Shown here: positions 49,170-56,680 of the stretch, piece by piece | Layout of the letters: every line of letters starts with the position of its first letter | Numbering within the stretch: position 1 is the stretch's first letter | Origin: JAAFHN01 sp031421855 | GTDB lineage: Bacteria; Pseudomonadota; Gammaproteobacteria; Burkholderiales; Burkholderiaceae_C | NCBI GenBank assembly: GCA_031421855.1 | Contig: JANOPN010000009.1 | Coordinates: 1-56,802 of the forward strand | Reading direction: 5' to 3' | Length of the DNA: 56,802 nt | Notes under the pieces: model-generated | Database searches by the model: none | The model's input: only the letters and a program-made list of their open reading frames with translations | What the model was told of the DNA's origin: nothing | Made by a program: the position numbers and the translations under genes

Positions 49170-51368
49170 TCAACCGAGCTTGGCCACTCGATAGCGCGTT
49201 AGCTGCGACACGACGACCGGTATGACCATGCCGAGTCCGACCAAGGTCGGTAGCAACCCTGGCGCGATCATGAGCAAGGCAGCGGCCACACACACCCCTT
49301 GCTCCCAGCGTTTCATCTCGACCAGCAAAAATTTGCTCAAAGCCGCTGCCAACACCGTGATGCCCGCGATGCAGCCCACGAAGGTGACCGTGAAGTCGTA
49401 CCAAGTGAAACCCTTGGCCACCAGCAACAAACTGGGCGAAAACACAAAGACAAAGGGCACCAAGACCTTGGCCAATCCCAAGCGAAACGCGGTGTTGCCC
49501 GTCTTGAACGGATCGCCCCCAGCCATTCCCGACGCGGCGTAGGCGGCCAGTGCGACAGGCGGGGTGATGTCAGCCAAAATGCCGTAATAAAACACAAAGA
49601 AGTGCGCGACGATGGGCTCCACGCCCAATTGCACCAAAGTCGGCGCGGCCACGGTGACCATGATGATGTAGTTGGCGGTGGTGGGGATGCCGCAGCCCAT
49701 CAAAATGCAGACCATGCCCGTCATGACCAACGCAGCAAACAAGGTCAAGCCCTGTTTGCTAGCAATGAAGTCAGGAATGAAAGAGCTCAGACCGGCCGAG
49801 ATGACCTCGGCCGCGCTGGTGATGATGTAGCTGATCTTGAAGCCAACGCCAGTTAATGTGACCACGCCGATGACGATGCCCACCGTGGCCGCAGCCGCAC
49901 CAACTGCCAGCGCATATTTGGCGCCGGTCTCAAACGCCTCGATGAGCACGCCAGGCGCCATGCGACCTCGAATGCCAGCGACCAAATAGCCCACCGCCAT
50001 CAACGCGACGGCCACGCCAAACAAACCGAGCTTGACGAGTTCGCTGTCAGAGCCCAGCGGCGCAAAACAAATGATCGCCAAAATGAAGTGCAAAGCAAGG
50101 AGAAGTGCCCAATTTTTTACACCGTTGCCACGCACTTGCGTGCAAAGCCCCACGATCGCGCACGAGCTGATGGCGGCAAACGCGGCCAAATAAGGCGTGC
50201 GCCCGCTCACCAAAATGCTGATCAATAACGCCAAAGGAATGAGTGTCGGCCAGCGTTGAGCGAACGACTCTCGCAGTTTGGGCATTTCGTCTTCGCGCAA
50301 GCCCCGCAAGCCATAACGCTTCGCCTCGAAATGCACTTGCATGAACACACCAAAGAAATGCATGAAAGCCGGTACTACCGCGGCCGCGATGATGGTTTGG
50401 TAGGGCACATTCAAGAATTCGATCATCAAAAACGCCGCCGCGCCCAGCACCGGTGGCGTGATTTGCCCACCCGTTGACGCGGCAGCCTCGACCGCACCGG
50501 CAAACTCACGCTTGTAGCCGACCCGAATCATGGCCGGAATCGTCAGTGATCCGACCGTCACCGCGTTGGCAACTGACGAGCCACTGAGCATGCCAAACAT
50601 CGCTGAGCCAAACACGCTGACTTTGGCCGGGCCACCTGCGTACTTGCCCGCAACGCTTGAGGCGATGTCTAAGAACAACTGCCCCAAGCCCACACGCGTG
50701 GCCATCACACCAAACAAGACGAAGTGAAACACGTAGGTCGCCACCACACCGACAGCCACGCCGTAGATGCCTTGGCTGGTGAGGTATTGGTGGTTGATGA
50801 GCTGCGACCAGCTCGCACCCGCGTGCTTGAGCAAGCCCGGAAACATCGGCCCCGCCATCGCGTAAAGCGAAAATCCAATCGCAATCAGTGGCAGTGGCCA
50901 GCCCATGCTGCGTCGCGTTGCCTCAAGCAAGGTGACAAACAAGACGGTGCCAAACACCACGTCCATGAATCCGGGGTTGCCCACGCGCGACGCCAAGTCC
51001 TCGAACACGTAGGGGATGTACATCACCGAAACCGCGCAGGCAATGCCCAGCAACCAATCAATGAGCGGGACGCCGCCGGGTGAAGTCCAACTATTTGCGC
51101 GCGGGTTGTCGTGCGCATTTTTAGTGCCCGCAAAAACCAAAAATATCAGCCCCAGTACAAACGCCATGTGCACACCGCGGTGGGTCGTCTCGCGCAGCAA
51201 CCCAAAACCGGCGGTATAAAAATGAAAACACGACAGCGTGATCAACAACCACTTGACGATGGAGACGGCAGGCGGCACCACCGGTCGAAAACGCATCTCG
51301 GGATCAAACTTCTCCTCAAGAGCTTTGAGCTCTTCGTCGGTGTAAGCGGGCGGGGCAACAGTTGACAT
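49170..51368 (-). CDS. TRAP transporter fused membrane subunit (TAXI type)
   Basis: The 732-residue protein fuses the 4-TM small subunit and the 12-TM large subunit. GAVEAAASTGGQITPPVLGAA and LMGCGIPTTANYIIMVTVAAP are signatures of the DctM/SiaM-like core. Such fused proteins use Na+ or H+ gradients to take up organic acids delivered by TAXI receptors. The receptor gene is 60 bp upstream on the same strand, with a hairpin between the two. Confidence 0.92.
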   Translation of the reverse strand: MSTVAPPAYTDEELKALEEKFDPEMRFRPVVPPAVSIVKWLLITLSCFHFYTAGFGLLRETTHRGVHMAFVLGLIFLVFAGTKNAHDNPRANSWTSPGGVPLIDWLLGIACAVSVMYIPYVFEDLASRVGNPGFMDVVFGTVLFVTLLEATRRSMGWPLPLIAIGFSLYAMAGPMFPGLLKHAGASWSQLINHQYLTSQGIYGVAVGVVATYVFHFVLFGVMATRVGLGQLFLDIASSVAGKYAGGPAKVSVFGSAMFGMLSGSSVANAVTVGSLTIPAMIRVGYKREFAGAVEAAASTGGQITPPVLGAAAFLMIEFLNVPYQTIIAAAVVPAFMHFFGVFMQVHFEAKRYGLRGLREDEMPKLRESFAQRWPTLIPLALLISILVSGRTPYLAAFAAISSCAIVGLCTQVRGNGVKNWALLLALHFILAIICFAPLGSDSELVKLGLFGVAVALMAVGYLVAGIRGRMAPGVLIEAFETGAKYALAVGAAAATVGIVIGVVTLTGVGFKISYIITSAAEVISAGLSSFIPDFIASKQGLTLFAALVMTGMVCILMGCGIPTTANYIIMVTVAAPTLVQLGVEPIVAHFFVFYYGILADITPPVALAAYAASGMAGGDPFKTGNTAFRLGLAKVLVPFVFVFSPSLLLVAKGFTWYDFTVTFVGCIAGITVLAAALSKFLLVEMKRWEQGVCVAAALLMIAPGLLPTLVGLGMVIPVVVSQLTRYRVAKLG

Positions 51369-51385
51369 CGATTGGACTCCAACGA

Positions 51386-51410
51386 AAAAGGGAGGTCATG
51401 CCTCCCTTTT
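51386..51410 (-). terminator. Hairpin between the TAXI receptor and TRAP permease genes
   Basis: Perfect arms AAAAGGGAGG and CCTCCCTTTT surround a 5-nt loop, with a T-run on the minus strand. Lying within the transporter operon, it probably lets most transcripts end after the receptor gene and yields more receptor than permease. Confidence 0.8.
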
Positions 51411-51428
51411 GATCAAAAAAACACGGCT

Positions 51429-52382
51429 TTACTTCAACACGCCGGCTTCTTTGTAGAACTTCTCTGCGCCCGGGTGAAACGGCACACCCGCGCCCTTGAC
51501 TGCGTTTTGAAGCGTGATCAATTTTCCTTTGGCGTGGCCAGCAGCAAGGGTCTTTTGCGTGGCTTCGCTGAACATCGCTTTGGTGATTTGGTACACCGTC
51601 TCCGTGTCGGCTTTGGCGGTGGTGACCCACTGCGCGCCTACCGCCAAGGTCGTCACGGCACCCACGTCTTTGTAGGTACCAGCGGCGATGGTGTCAACCG
51701 CAAAGTACGGGTTGGCGATGCGCAAACCCTCGCTCTGCACGCCAGTCAATGGCACCAACTCGATGCCAGCGCCGCTGGACGCCAACTCAGCAATGGCACC
51801 GGCGGGTGCGCCGCCCACGAAGAAAAACGCATCCAAGGAGCCGTCTTTGAGTTTGTCACCGGCTTGATTGGGTTTGATGTACTCGGCCTTGATGTCAGAC
51901 TCTTTGATGCCGTATGCGCCCAGCACCATGCGGGCATTGATGAGGGTGCCACTACCGGGCTCATCAAGTGCAACGCGCTTGCCTTTCAAGTCAGCAACTG
52001 ACTTGATGCCTGCACCCTTTTTGACCACCAAATGAATGCTTTCAGGGTACAAATTGGCAATCAAACGCAAATCGGTGATTTTGGGCTTGCCTTCAAAGGT
52101 CATGATGCCGTTGTAGGCCCAAGTTGCCACGTCTGACTGCGAAAAGCCCGACTCCAGCGCGCCACCAGCGATGCCGTTGACGTTGGCGACCGAGCCGTTG
52201 CTGGCCTGTGCGGTAACGATGATCTTGCCGGGCTGCGACACCGCGTTGGCAATCATGCCTCCCACTGGGTAATAAGTGCCTGCCGTGCCGCCGGTGCCGA
52301 TGCGGAAAAACTGTTGCGCTTGCGCTGCGGTGCCCAGTGTCAGTGCGGCCAACGCAATGGCCAACGATTGCTTGAATGTCAT
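51429..52382 (-). CDS. TAXI-family TRAP transporter substrate-binding protein
   Basis: The 317-residue protein has a signal peptide (SLAIALAALTLGTAAQAQ) followed by the TAXI signature FRIGTGGTAGTYYPVGGMIA. VDLKGKR-like VADLKGKRVALDEPGSGT comes next. It binds a small organic acid in the periplasm for the fused TRAP permease downstream. It is divergent from an IclR regulator, its likely controller. Confidence 0.92.
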   Translation of the reverse strand: MTFKQSLAIALAALTLGTAAQAQQFFRIGTGGTAGTYYPVGGMIANAVSQPGKIIVTAQASNGSVANVNGIAGGALESGFSQSDVATWAYNGIMTFEGKPKITDLRLIANLYPESIHLVVKKGAGIKSVADLKGKRVALDEPGSGTLINARMVLGAYGIKESDIKAEYIKPNQAGDKLKDGSLDAFFFVGGAPAGAIAELASSGAGIELVPLTGVQSEGLRIANPYFAVDTIAAGTYKDVGAVTTLAVGAQWVTTAKADTETVYQITKAMFSEATQKTLAAGHAKGKLITLQNAVKGAGVPFHPGAEKFYKEAGVLK

Positions 52383-52489
52383 GGTTTGGTGCCTCAGGGG
52401 GAAAAATGCAATCCACCATCATAGGGCGCGGTGTTTGCAGGCGTGTGGGGTGTTTCCCTGCAAAATCGGGGAATGGCGAGACAACAATC
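52383..52489. promoter_or_regulatory. Divergent control region between TAXI receptor and IclR regulator
   Basis: These 107 bp separate the two divergent starts and should hold both promoters and the IclR site. I see no long perfect palindrome. The layout itself is the evidence. Confidence 0.4.
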
Positions 52490-53245
52490 ATGACTGAACG
52501 TGCAGGCATCCAATCGGTCGAAGTGGGATTTGCGCTGCTTCACGCGTTAGCGCAAGGCGAGCGGGCGATGATGCTGCGCGAGATCGCCGAGGCCGCCCAA
52601 ATGCCGGCGGCAAAAGCCCACCGTTACTTGGTGAGTTTTCAGCGTCTGGGCTTGGTCGTTCAAGACCCCATCAATTCACGCTACGACTTGGGGCCAGGCG
52701 CCCTGCGCTTGGGATTGGCGGCATTGGCCCGCATCGACGGCGTGAGTTTGGCACGCCAGCGACTGGGTGAATTCAAACTCACCCACCAAACCACGGTGGC
52801 AATAGCCGTTTGGGGAAACCGCGGCCCCACATTGGTGCACTGGGACGACGCGGTTCAAGGTCTCACGGTCAACTTGCGCCTTGGCGACGTGATGCCGCTA
52901 TCCAAGTCTGCCACCGGGCTGTGCTTTTTGGCATTCATGCCCAGCGAGAGCATCGCGGCGTGGGTCGCTGCAGACGGCATCAGCGACAGCAGCTGGTACG
53001 CACTGAAGGCACAAACCCAGTCCATGGGGCTGGGTCGGGTGCAAGACAGCTTGGTGCCCGGCATCGTTGGGTTTGCCGCACCAGTTTTTGATGCCGACGC
53101 GCGTTTACGCCTAGCTGTCGTTGCTTTGGGGTCGGCGTCCCAGTTGGACAACCGGGGCGACGGGTCGGTTGCGACAGCACTTAAGCAACTCGCCGATCAA
53201 CTCAGTCTCGACCTTGGCGGCAGGCCGTGGACACCCGCCGCTTAA
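52490..53245 (+). CDS. IclR-family transcriptional regulator
   Basis: The regulator of about 251 residues has an N-terminal winged HTH (GIQSVEVGFALLHALAQGER, LREIAEAAQMPAAKAHRYLV). The C-terminal effector domain carries LSKSATGLCFLAFMP and PGIVGFAAPVFD. IclR proteins respond to organic acids. Divergence from the TAXI-TRAP operon suggests control of that importer. I chose MTERAGI; the longer frame crosses the promoter region. The DUF3108 gene overlaps its end by 19 bp. Confidence 0.9.
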   Translation: MTERAGIQSVEVGFALLHALAQGERAMMLREIAEAAQMPAAKAHRYLVSFQRLGLVVQDPINSRYDLGPGALRLGLAALARIDGVSLARQRLGEFKLTHQTTVAIAVWGNRGPTLVHWDDAVQGLTVNLRLGDVMPLSKSATGLCFLAFMPSESIAAWVAADGISDSSWYALKAQTQSMGLGRVQDSLVPGIVGFAAPVFDADARLRLAVVALGSASQLDNRGDGSVATALKQLADQLSLDLGGRPWTPAA

Positions 53246-54213
53246 AACCTTGGGCTTGGCCGATCGGCCTTGCGGTAGGCTTGCACGCTTGGGCCCTATC
53301 TGCTTGGTTGACAACGCCCGCTCGCATGGCACCCGAGGCAAAGCTCACGGCAATCAAAACCCGAAGCCTGGATCTGCCCACGCCAACGCAGGCTGCTTTG
53401 CCGCGCCCGAAGCCGCCGGTTGGCCCCAAAAGCGCTCCAAAACCGCCGCCAGCGCCGAATTTTGATCAAAATCCGCCCTTGGTCACCGGATCTATTGGGG
53501 TTGTTGCTATAAAAAACGAAGTAACACCCAGCACTGAACTTCCCAACATTTCACGGGTGACCGCTTTGCCTGAGCCGTCTCAACGTCGTTTCGCAGTCAG
53601 CGGTCAACACAAAGGCCGCGCCATTGACGCCACCGCTGAACTCGATTGGCGTCACGACGGGCAGACGTTTGACGCACAGCTGGCTGTAGGGCAATGGTTT
53701 GGGGCACCCAGGCACTCGCGCAGCAGCGGCGCGGTGGGCGAAAACGGCTTGTCGCCAACTCGATACAGCGAAAGCGCCGTGCCCTTGCTGGGTCGAGGCA
53801 ACGGCGGCGAGCGGGCCGTCCACATCAATCAGGCCCAAGGCCGCGTGTCGTACAGCAACAACCGGGCCGACGCGCCTTGGGTTGACGGCATGCAAGACCC
53901 GTTAAGCGTCATTGTTCAATTAACCGCATGGCTTGCTGGCGACGCCACAAGCTTTCGCCCCGGCAGCCGCTTCAGCGTACCCGCCACCGGGCTGGCCAAT
54001 GCGTCGCAGTGGGTGTTTGGCGTTGAAGGCGTGGCGCAGACCGATTTGCCTGGCGTGGCGAGTGCCCAAGCGCTCAAATTCAGCCGCGAGTTGCGCGGCG
54101 AATATGACGCACGACTGGAGTTGTGGTTTGCCAAAGCCCCGGATTGGCAGCTCGCCCGCATGCGCGTGACCCGCGCCAGCGGCGATTGGATCGATTTGAT
54201 ATCGAAGCAGTGA
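53227..54213 (+). CDS. DUF3108-domain protein with an in-frame repeat insertion
   Basis: The 328-residue protein has an N-terminal membrane anchor (PIGLAVGLHAWALSAWL) and a long Pro/Lys linker (PRPKPPVGPKSAPKPPPAP). A periplasmic DUF3108 domain follows from about residue 110 (AELDWRHDGQTFDAQLAVGQ). The function is unknown. Residues about 84-95 (PLVTGSIGVVAI) in the linker are encoded by an R1 copy. The start is GTG and overlaps the IclR gene, so the two are probably cotranslated. Confidence 0.8.
   Translation: MDTRRLKPWAWPIGLAVGLHAWALSAWLTTPARMAPEAKLTAIKTRSLDLPTPTQAALPRPKPPVGPKSAPKPPPAPNFDQNPPLVTGSIGVVAIKNEVTPSTELPNISRVTALPEPSQRRFAVSGQHKGRAIDATAELDWRHDGQTFDAQLAVGQWFGAPRHSRSSGAVGENGLSPTRYSESAVPLLGRGNGGERAVHINQAQGRVSYSNNRADAPWVDGMQDPLSVIVQLTAWLAGDATSFRPGSRFSVPATGLANASQWVFGVEGVAQTDLPGVASAQALKFSRELRGEYDARLELWFAKAPDWQLARMRVTRASGDWIDLISKQ
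53478..53510 (+). repeat. R1 33-bp repeat, copy M, inside the DUF3108 gene
   Basis: Reads CTTGGTCACCGGATCT then ATTGGGGTTGTTGCTAT. It is translated in the same frame as the lipB copy (LVTGSIG) and lies in a flexible linker. Confidence 0.88.
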
Positions 54214-54288
54214 CTCTAGAAAAACTTGGTTGTGACTCTAGAAAAACTTAGCTGTGACTCTAGAAAAACTTGGCTGTGACTCTAGAGT
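54211..54288. repeat. 22-bp tandem repeat between DUF3108 and DUF3567 genes
   Basis: Three 22-bp units of the type TGACTCTAGAAAAACTTGGT are followed by a partial fourth that ends TGACTCTAGAGTCA, itself a palindrome. CTAG is usually rare in such genomes but recurs here once per unit. The array starts at the DUF3108 stop codon. Confidence 0.88.
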
Positions 54289-54335
54289 CACAAAACAAAC
54301 AAGTCTTTGCTTATCGGGTCACAATTGCGGCTCAT

Positions 54336-54671
54336 ATGAACATGCTTTACGACTCAGAATCCTTTGTGGTGGTGCACTTCCAAGCCGACGCGCCATTGGA
54401 GATGCTGCCTCAAAGCACGCCCGCGCCTGATCAAGCCCCGCAAAACATCAACGGCTTGGTCGACACGCCCTTGGGGCCCCGCTTGGCTCGCCACGGGTTT
54501 GAGATCGTCGACAAGCGCTCCGGCAAAGAGATTTATCTTGACGGCTCATGGGCCGAAATGTTCCAAGAACAAATCGTCGCTTGGCAGCGCGACACGCCCA
54601 CACAAGAAGAGGTCGAAGACACATTGGACCGCTACACCGCGTTGGCTCACAACCCGGTGATCGTTCACTAG
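54336..54671 (+). CDS. DUF3567 family protein
   Basis: The 111-residue protein starts MNMLYDSESFVVVHFQADAP. It has RHGFEIVDKRSGKEIYLDGS and WQRDTPTQEEVEDTLDRYTA, the DUF3567 pattern common in Burkholderiales. The function is unknown. I chose the ATG after the tandem repeat because it matches the family N-terminus. Its TAG stop shares the CTAG with the stop of the convergent DUF3717 gene. Confidence 0.85.
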   Translation: MNMLYDSESFVVVHFQADAPLEMLPQSTPAPDQAPQNINGLVDTPLGPRLARHGFEIVDKRSGKEIYLDGSWAEMFQEQIVAWQRDTPTQEEVEDTLDRYTALAHNPVIVH

Positions 54672-55084
54672 GCGGTTTTGTCGCCAGAAGCCCGCTCGGC
54701 ATAGCGGTTGAATCGCCAAGCGGTGTTGTCCAGCGTGATTCGCCGCCAAGTGACGCGCTTCTCGGCTGCAGTCATCACGGGCCAATGCTGCACTTCATCG
54801 AAGCTGCGGCCGCAGCCTTTGCACCAATCGTCACCTTGGCTGGTTGAGCAAATCGCGATGCACGGCGCGTCGGGCGTTGTGGCGTACCAAACTTGCCACG
54901 CAGCCATGACGCTCGCGGTGCAGTCGTCTTCGTCAACCTCGTCGCGGCGGTGATAAATCATCAGCGCATACACCTCAGCCAGCGCCCTCAGCTCAGGAGC
55001 CAATTGCACGCCGTCAGGCGATGGAGAACGCGCGCGCCAAAAATTAATGGCGCTTTCGATGTCGATGATGTGAATACCAGCCAT
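54668..55084 (-). CDS. DUF3717 and DUF1289 two-domain protein
   Basis: In this 138-residue protein the N-terminal part (HIIDIESAINFWRARSPSPD) is DUF3717-like. The C-terminal part (PCIAICSTSQGDDWCKGCGR) is a DUF1289 Cys-rich motif with four cysteines that may bind zinc or another metal. The function is unknown. The chosen start MAGIHII fits the family. Its stop overlaps the DUF3567 stop in a shared CTAG. Confidence 0.82.
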   Translation of the reverse strand: MAGIHIIDIESAINFWRARSPSPDGVQLAPELRALAEVYALMIYHRRDEVDEDDCTASVMAAWQVWYATTPDAPCIAICSTSQGDDWCKGCGRSFDEVQHWPVMTAAEKRVTWRRITLDNTAWRFNRYAERASGDKTA

Positions 55085-55157
55085 GTCAGTCGCGAACTCG
55101 CCAATTTTTGATGTCAAGGCCGAGATGTTATCCCGGCCTTGAGCGAAACGAGTCGCA

Positions 55158-56117
55158 CTACGCCGTTGGCGACTTCGGCTGGGTTTTGACGCTGACCCAC
55201 ATCGTGATGGCCAGCGTTGCGACCACAAACCCGAGCGACCAAACGACCGGGATCTTGTAGATGTCAATCAAACACATTTTGGTGCCAATGAAGATCAAAA
55301 CGATGGCCAGCCCGTAGTTGAGCAAGTGAAACTTCTCGGCGACCGAAGCCAGCAAGAAATACATGGCGCGCAGGCCCAAAATCGCAAACACGTTGCTGGT
55401 GAGCACGATGAACGGATCAGATGTGATCGCAAAAATTGCCGGGATCGAGTCCACTGCAAAAATCACATCAGTCAAACCGACCAAGCAAATGACTAAAAAG
55501 AGTGGCGTGGCGTACTTTTTACCATTTTCCACGGTGAAGAACTTCTCACCATCGTAGTTTTTGCTCACACTCATCAAGCGACGCAACAATTTGAGCGCGG
55601 GGTTGTCTTCAAGCGAAGGCTCTTTGCCAGCGGCCCACCACATCTTGATGCCAGTAAGGATCAAAAACGCGCCAAACACATACAAAATCCAATGAAACTG
55701 CTGCAACAACCAACCGCCGACCAAAATCATGATCGTTCGCAGCACGATCGCACCAATGATGCCGATCATCAACACCCGCTTTTGAAACTCCGGCGGCACG
55801 GCGAAGTAGGTGAAGATCATCAAAAACACAAAGATGTTGTCCACCGCCAATGATTTTTCAATCAAGTAGCCGGTGAGAAATTCCAACGCGCGCTGGTTCG
55901 CCACCTCAGTTGAGCCGGTCGTATCGTGCACCGCCCACCAAAACAGCCCGTTGAACGCCAAACTCGCTGCGACCCACACAAGCGACCAGTTCAAGGCCTC
56001 GCGCACGCCAACGGCATGCGCGCCTTGCTTGCGCAGCACCACAAAATCAATGAATAACGCGGCCAAGACGATCGCGACGAACGTCATCCACAGCCAAAAC
56101 GGAGCAACAGTTTGCAT
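55158..56117 (-). CDS. TerC-family membrane protein (Alx-like, manganese export candidate)
   Basis: The 319-residue protein has about eight membrane segments. The TerC acidic motifs are in EKSLAVDNIFVFLMIFTYFA and VGLTDVIFAVDSIPAIFAIT, where the Asp residues sit within the membrane. Alx/TerC proteins move Mn2+ and possibly other metals out of the cytoplasm. I chose MQTVAPF; the longer frame would translate the riboswitch. A yybP-ykoY-type leader directly upstream supports manganese control. Confidence 0.9.
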   Translation of the reverse strand: MQTVAPFWLWMTFVAIVLAALFIDFVVLRKQGAHAVGVREALNWSLVWVAASLAFNGLFWWAVHDTTGSTEVANQRALEFLTGYLIEKSLAVDNIFVFLMIFTYFAVPPEFQKRVLMIGIIGAIVLRTIMILVGGWLLQQFHWILYVFGAFLILTGIKMWWAAGKEPSLEDNPALKLLRRLMSVSKNYDGEKFFTVENGKKYATPLFLVICLVGLTDVIFAVDSIPAIFAITSDPFIVLTSNVFAILGLRAMYFLLASVAEKFHLLNYGLAIVLIFIGTKMCLIDIYKIPVVWSLGFVVATLAITMWVSVKTQPKSPTA

Positions 56118-56320
56118 ACATGCCTTCGGATCAAAGTTTAAATCCGAAAGGTCTTGCGCAAAAGCAGTCTGACGCACGCCCAAAACGGCATTGTCGAACC
56201 TACCTTCAAGTGAACCGGCTGCTTTGACAATCGAGTTGGTGCAAAAAAGCATCAAACCATTGACATCAAAGCGGCGTACTGACGATTCACTAAGCCCTCG
56301 GGCGCGCTACTCCCCTTTCA
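56118..56320 (-). promoter_or_regulatory. yybP-ykoY-type manganese riboswitch, leader of the TerC/Alx-like gene
   Basis: On the minus strand the leader starts GAAAGGGGAGTAGCGCGCC, continues with TCGTCAGTACGCCG, and ends GCGCAAGACCTTTCGGA. GGGGAGTAG and GCAAGACC are the hallmarks of this class. A stem of ATCCGAA with TTCGGAT ends about 6 nt before the start codon and could control ribosome access. Mn2+ binding would raise expression. Confidence 0.8.
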
Positions 56321-56410
56321 GGAGAAGAGCAAATGTTACGAGCAAGCCAATTCCCATACAGACTTTATGGGAATGCCAACGCGTTTCGAAAATTTGGATA
56401 AACTTCTAGC
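56321..56410. promoter_or_regulatory. Divergent promoter region between two manganese riboswitches, with a dyad
   Basis: These 90 bp should hold both promoters. ATTCCCATA and TATGGGAAT form perfect 9-bp inverted arms around 7 bp at 56350-56374. They could be an operator shared by both TerC genes. Confidence 0.5.
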
Positions 56411-56600
56411 TGAAGGGGAGTAGCTCCCACCCGCCGTGCTGCGCAATTCATGTGATTGTCAAAATGCGGTGATGCAACAAATCGTCAACACGAAGCGACT
56501 AACCTAGCTTCCGGTTTGTTGGGCAATGCAAGCGTTTGACGCTAGCGCTGCCGAGCAAGACCTTCGATTGACAGCCCGGCATGGGCCAGTCGTCGAAGGC
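56411..56600 (+). promoter_or_regulatory. yybP-ykoY-type manganese riboswitch, leader of the second TerC gene
   Basis: It starts TGAAGGGGAGTAGCTCCCA, has ATCGTCAACACGAAG in the middle, and reaches CCGAGCAAGACCTTCGA. CCTTCGA then pairs with TCGAAGG to form a downstream expression-platform stem. The same hallmarks occur in the divergent leader. Confidence 0.8.
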
Positions 56601-56680
56601 TCACGGGCGTTACCGCCTGCTGAATCCTTTTGACCACTTGCTTGTGCTGCAAACCAACACAACAAACAGGTCTTCGACTC

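Noticed and set aside
707..53510. R1 copies as a CRISPR array
   Set aside because: Copies are dispersed over 53 kb on both strands with no regular spacers and no cas genes.
55116..55140. Hairpin AAGGCCG/CGGCCTT as terminator of the TerC gene
   Set aside because: The stem is short with a 11-nt loop and no following T-run, so I did not list it as a terminator.
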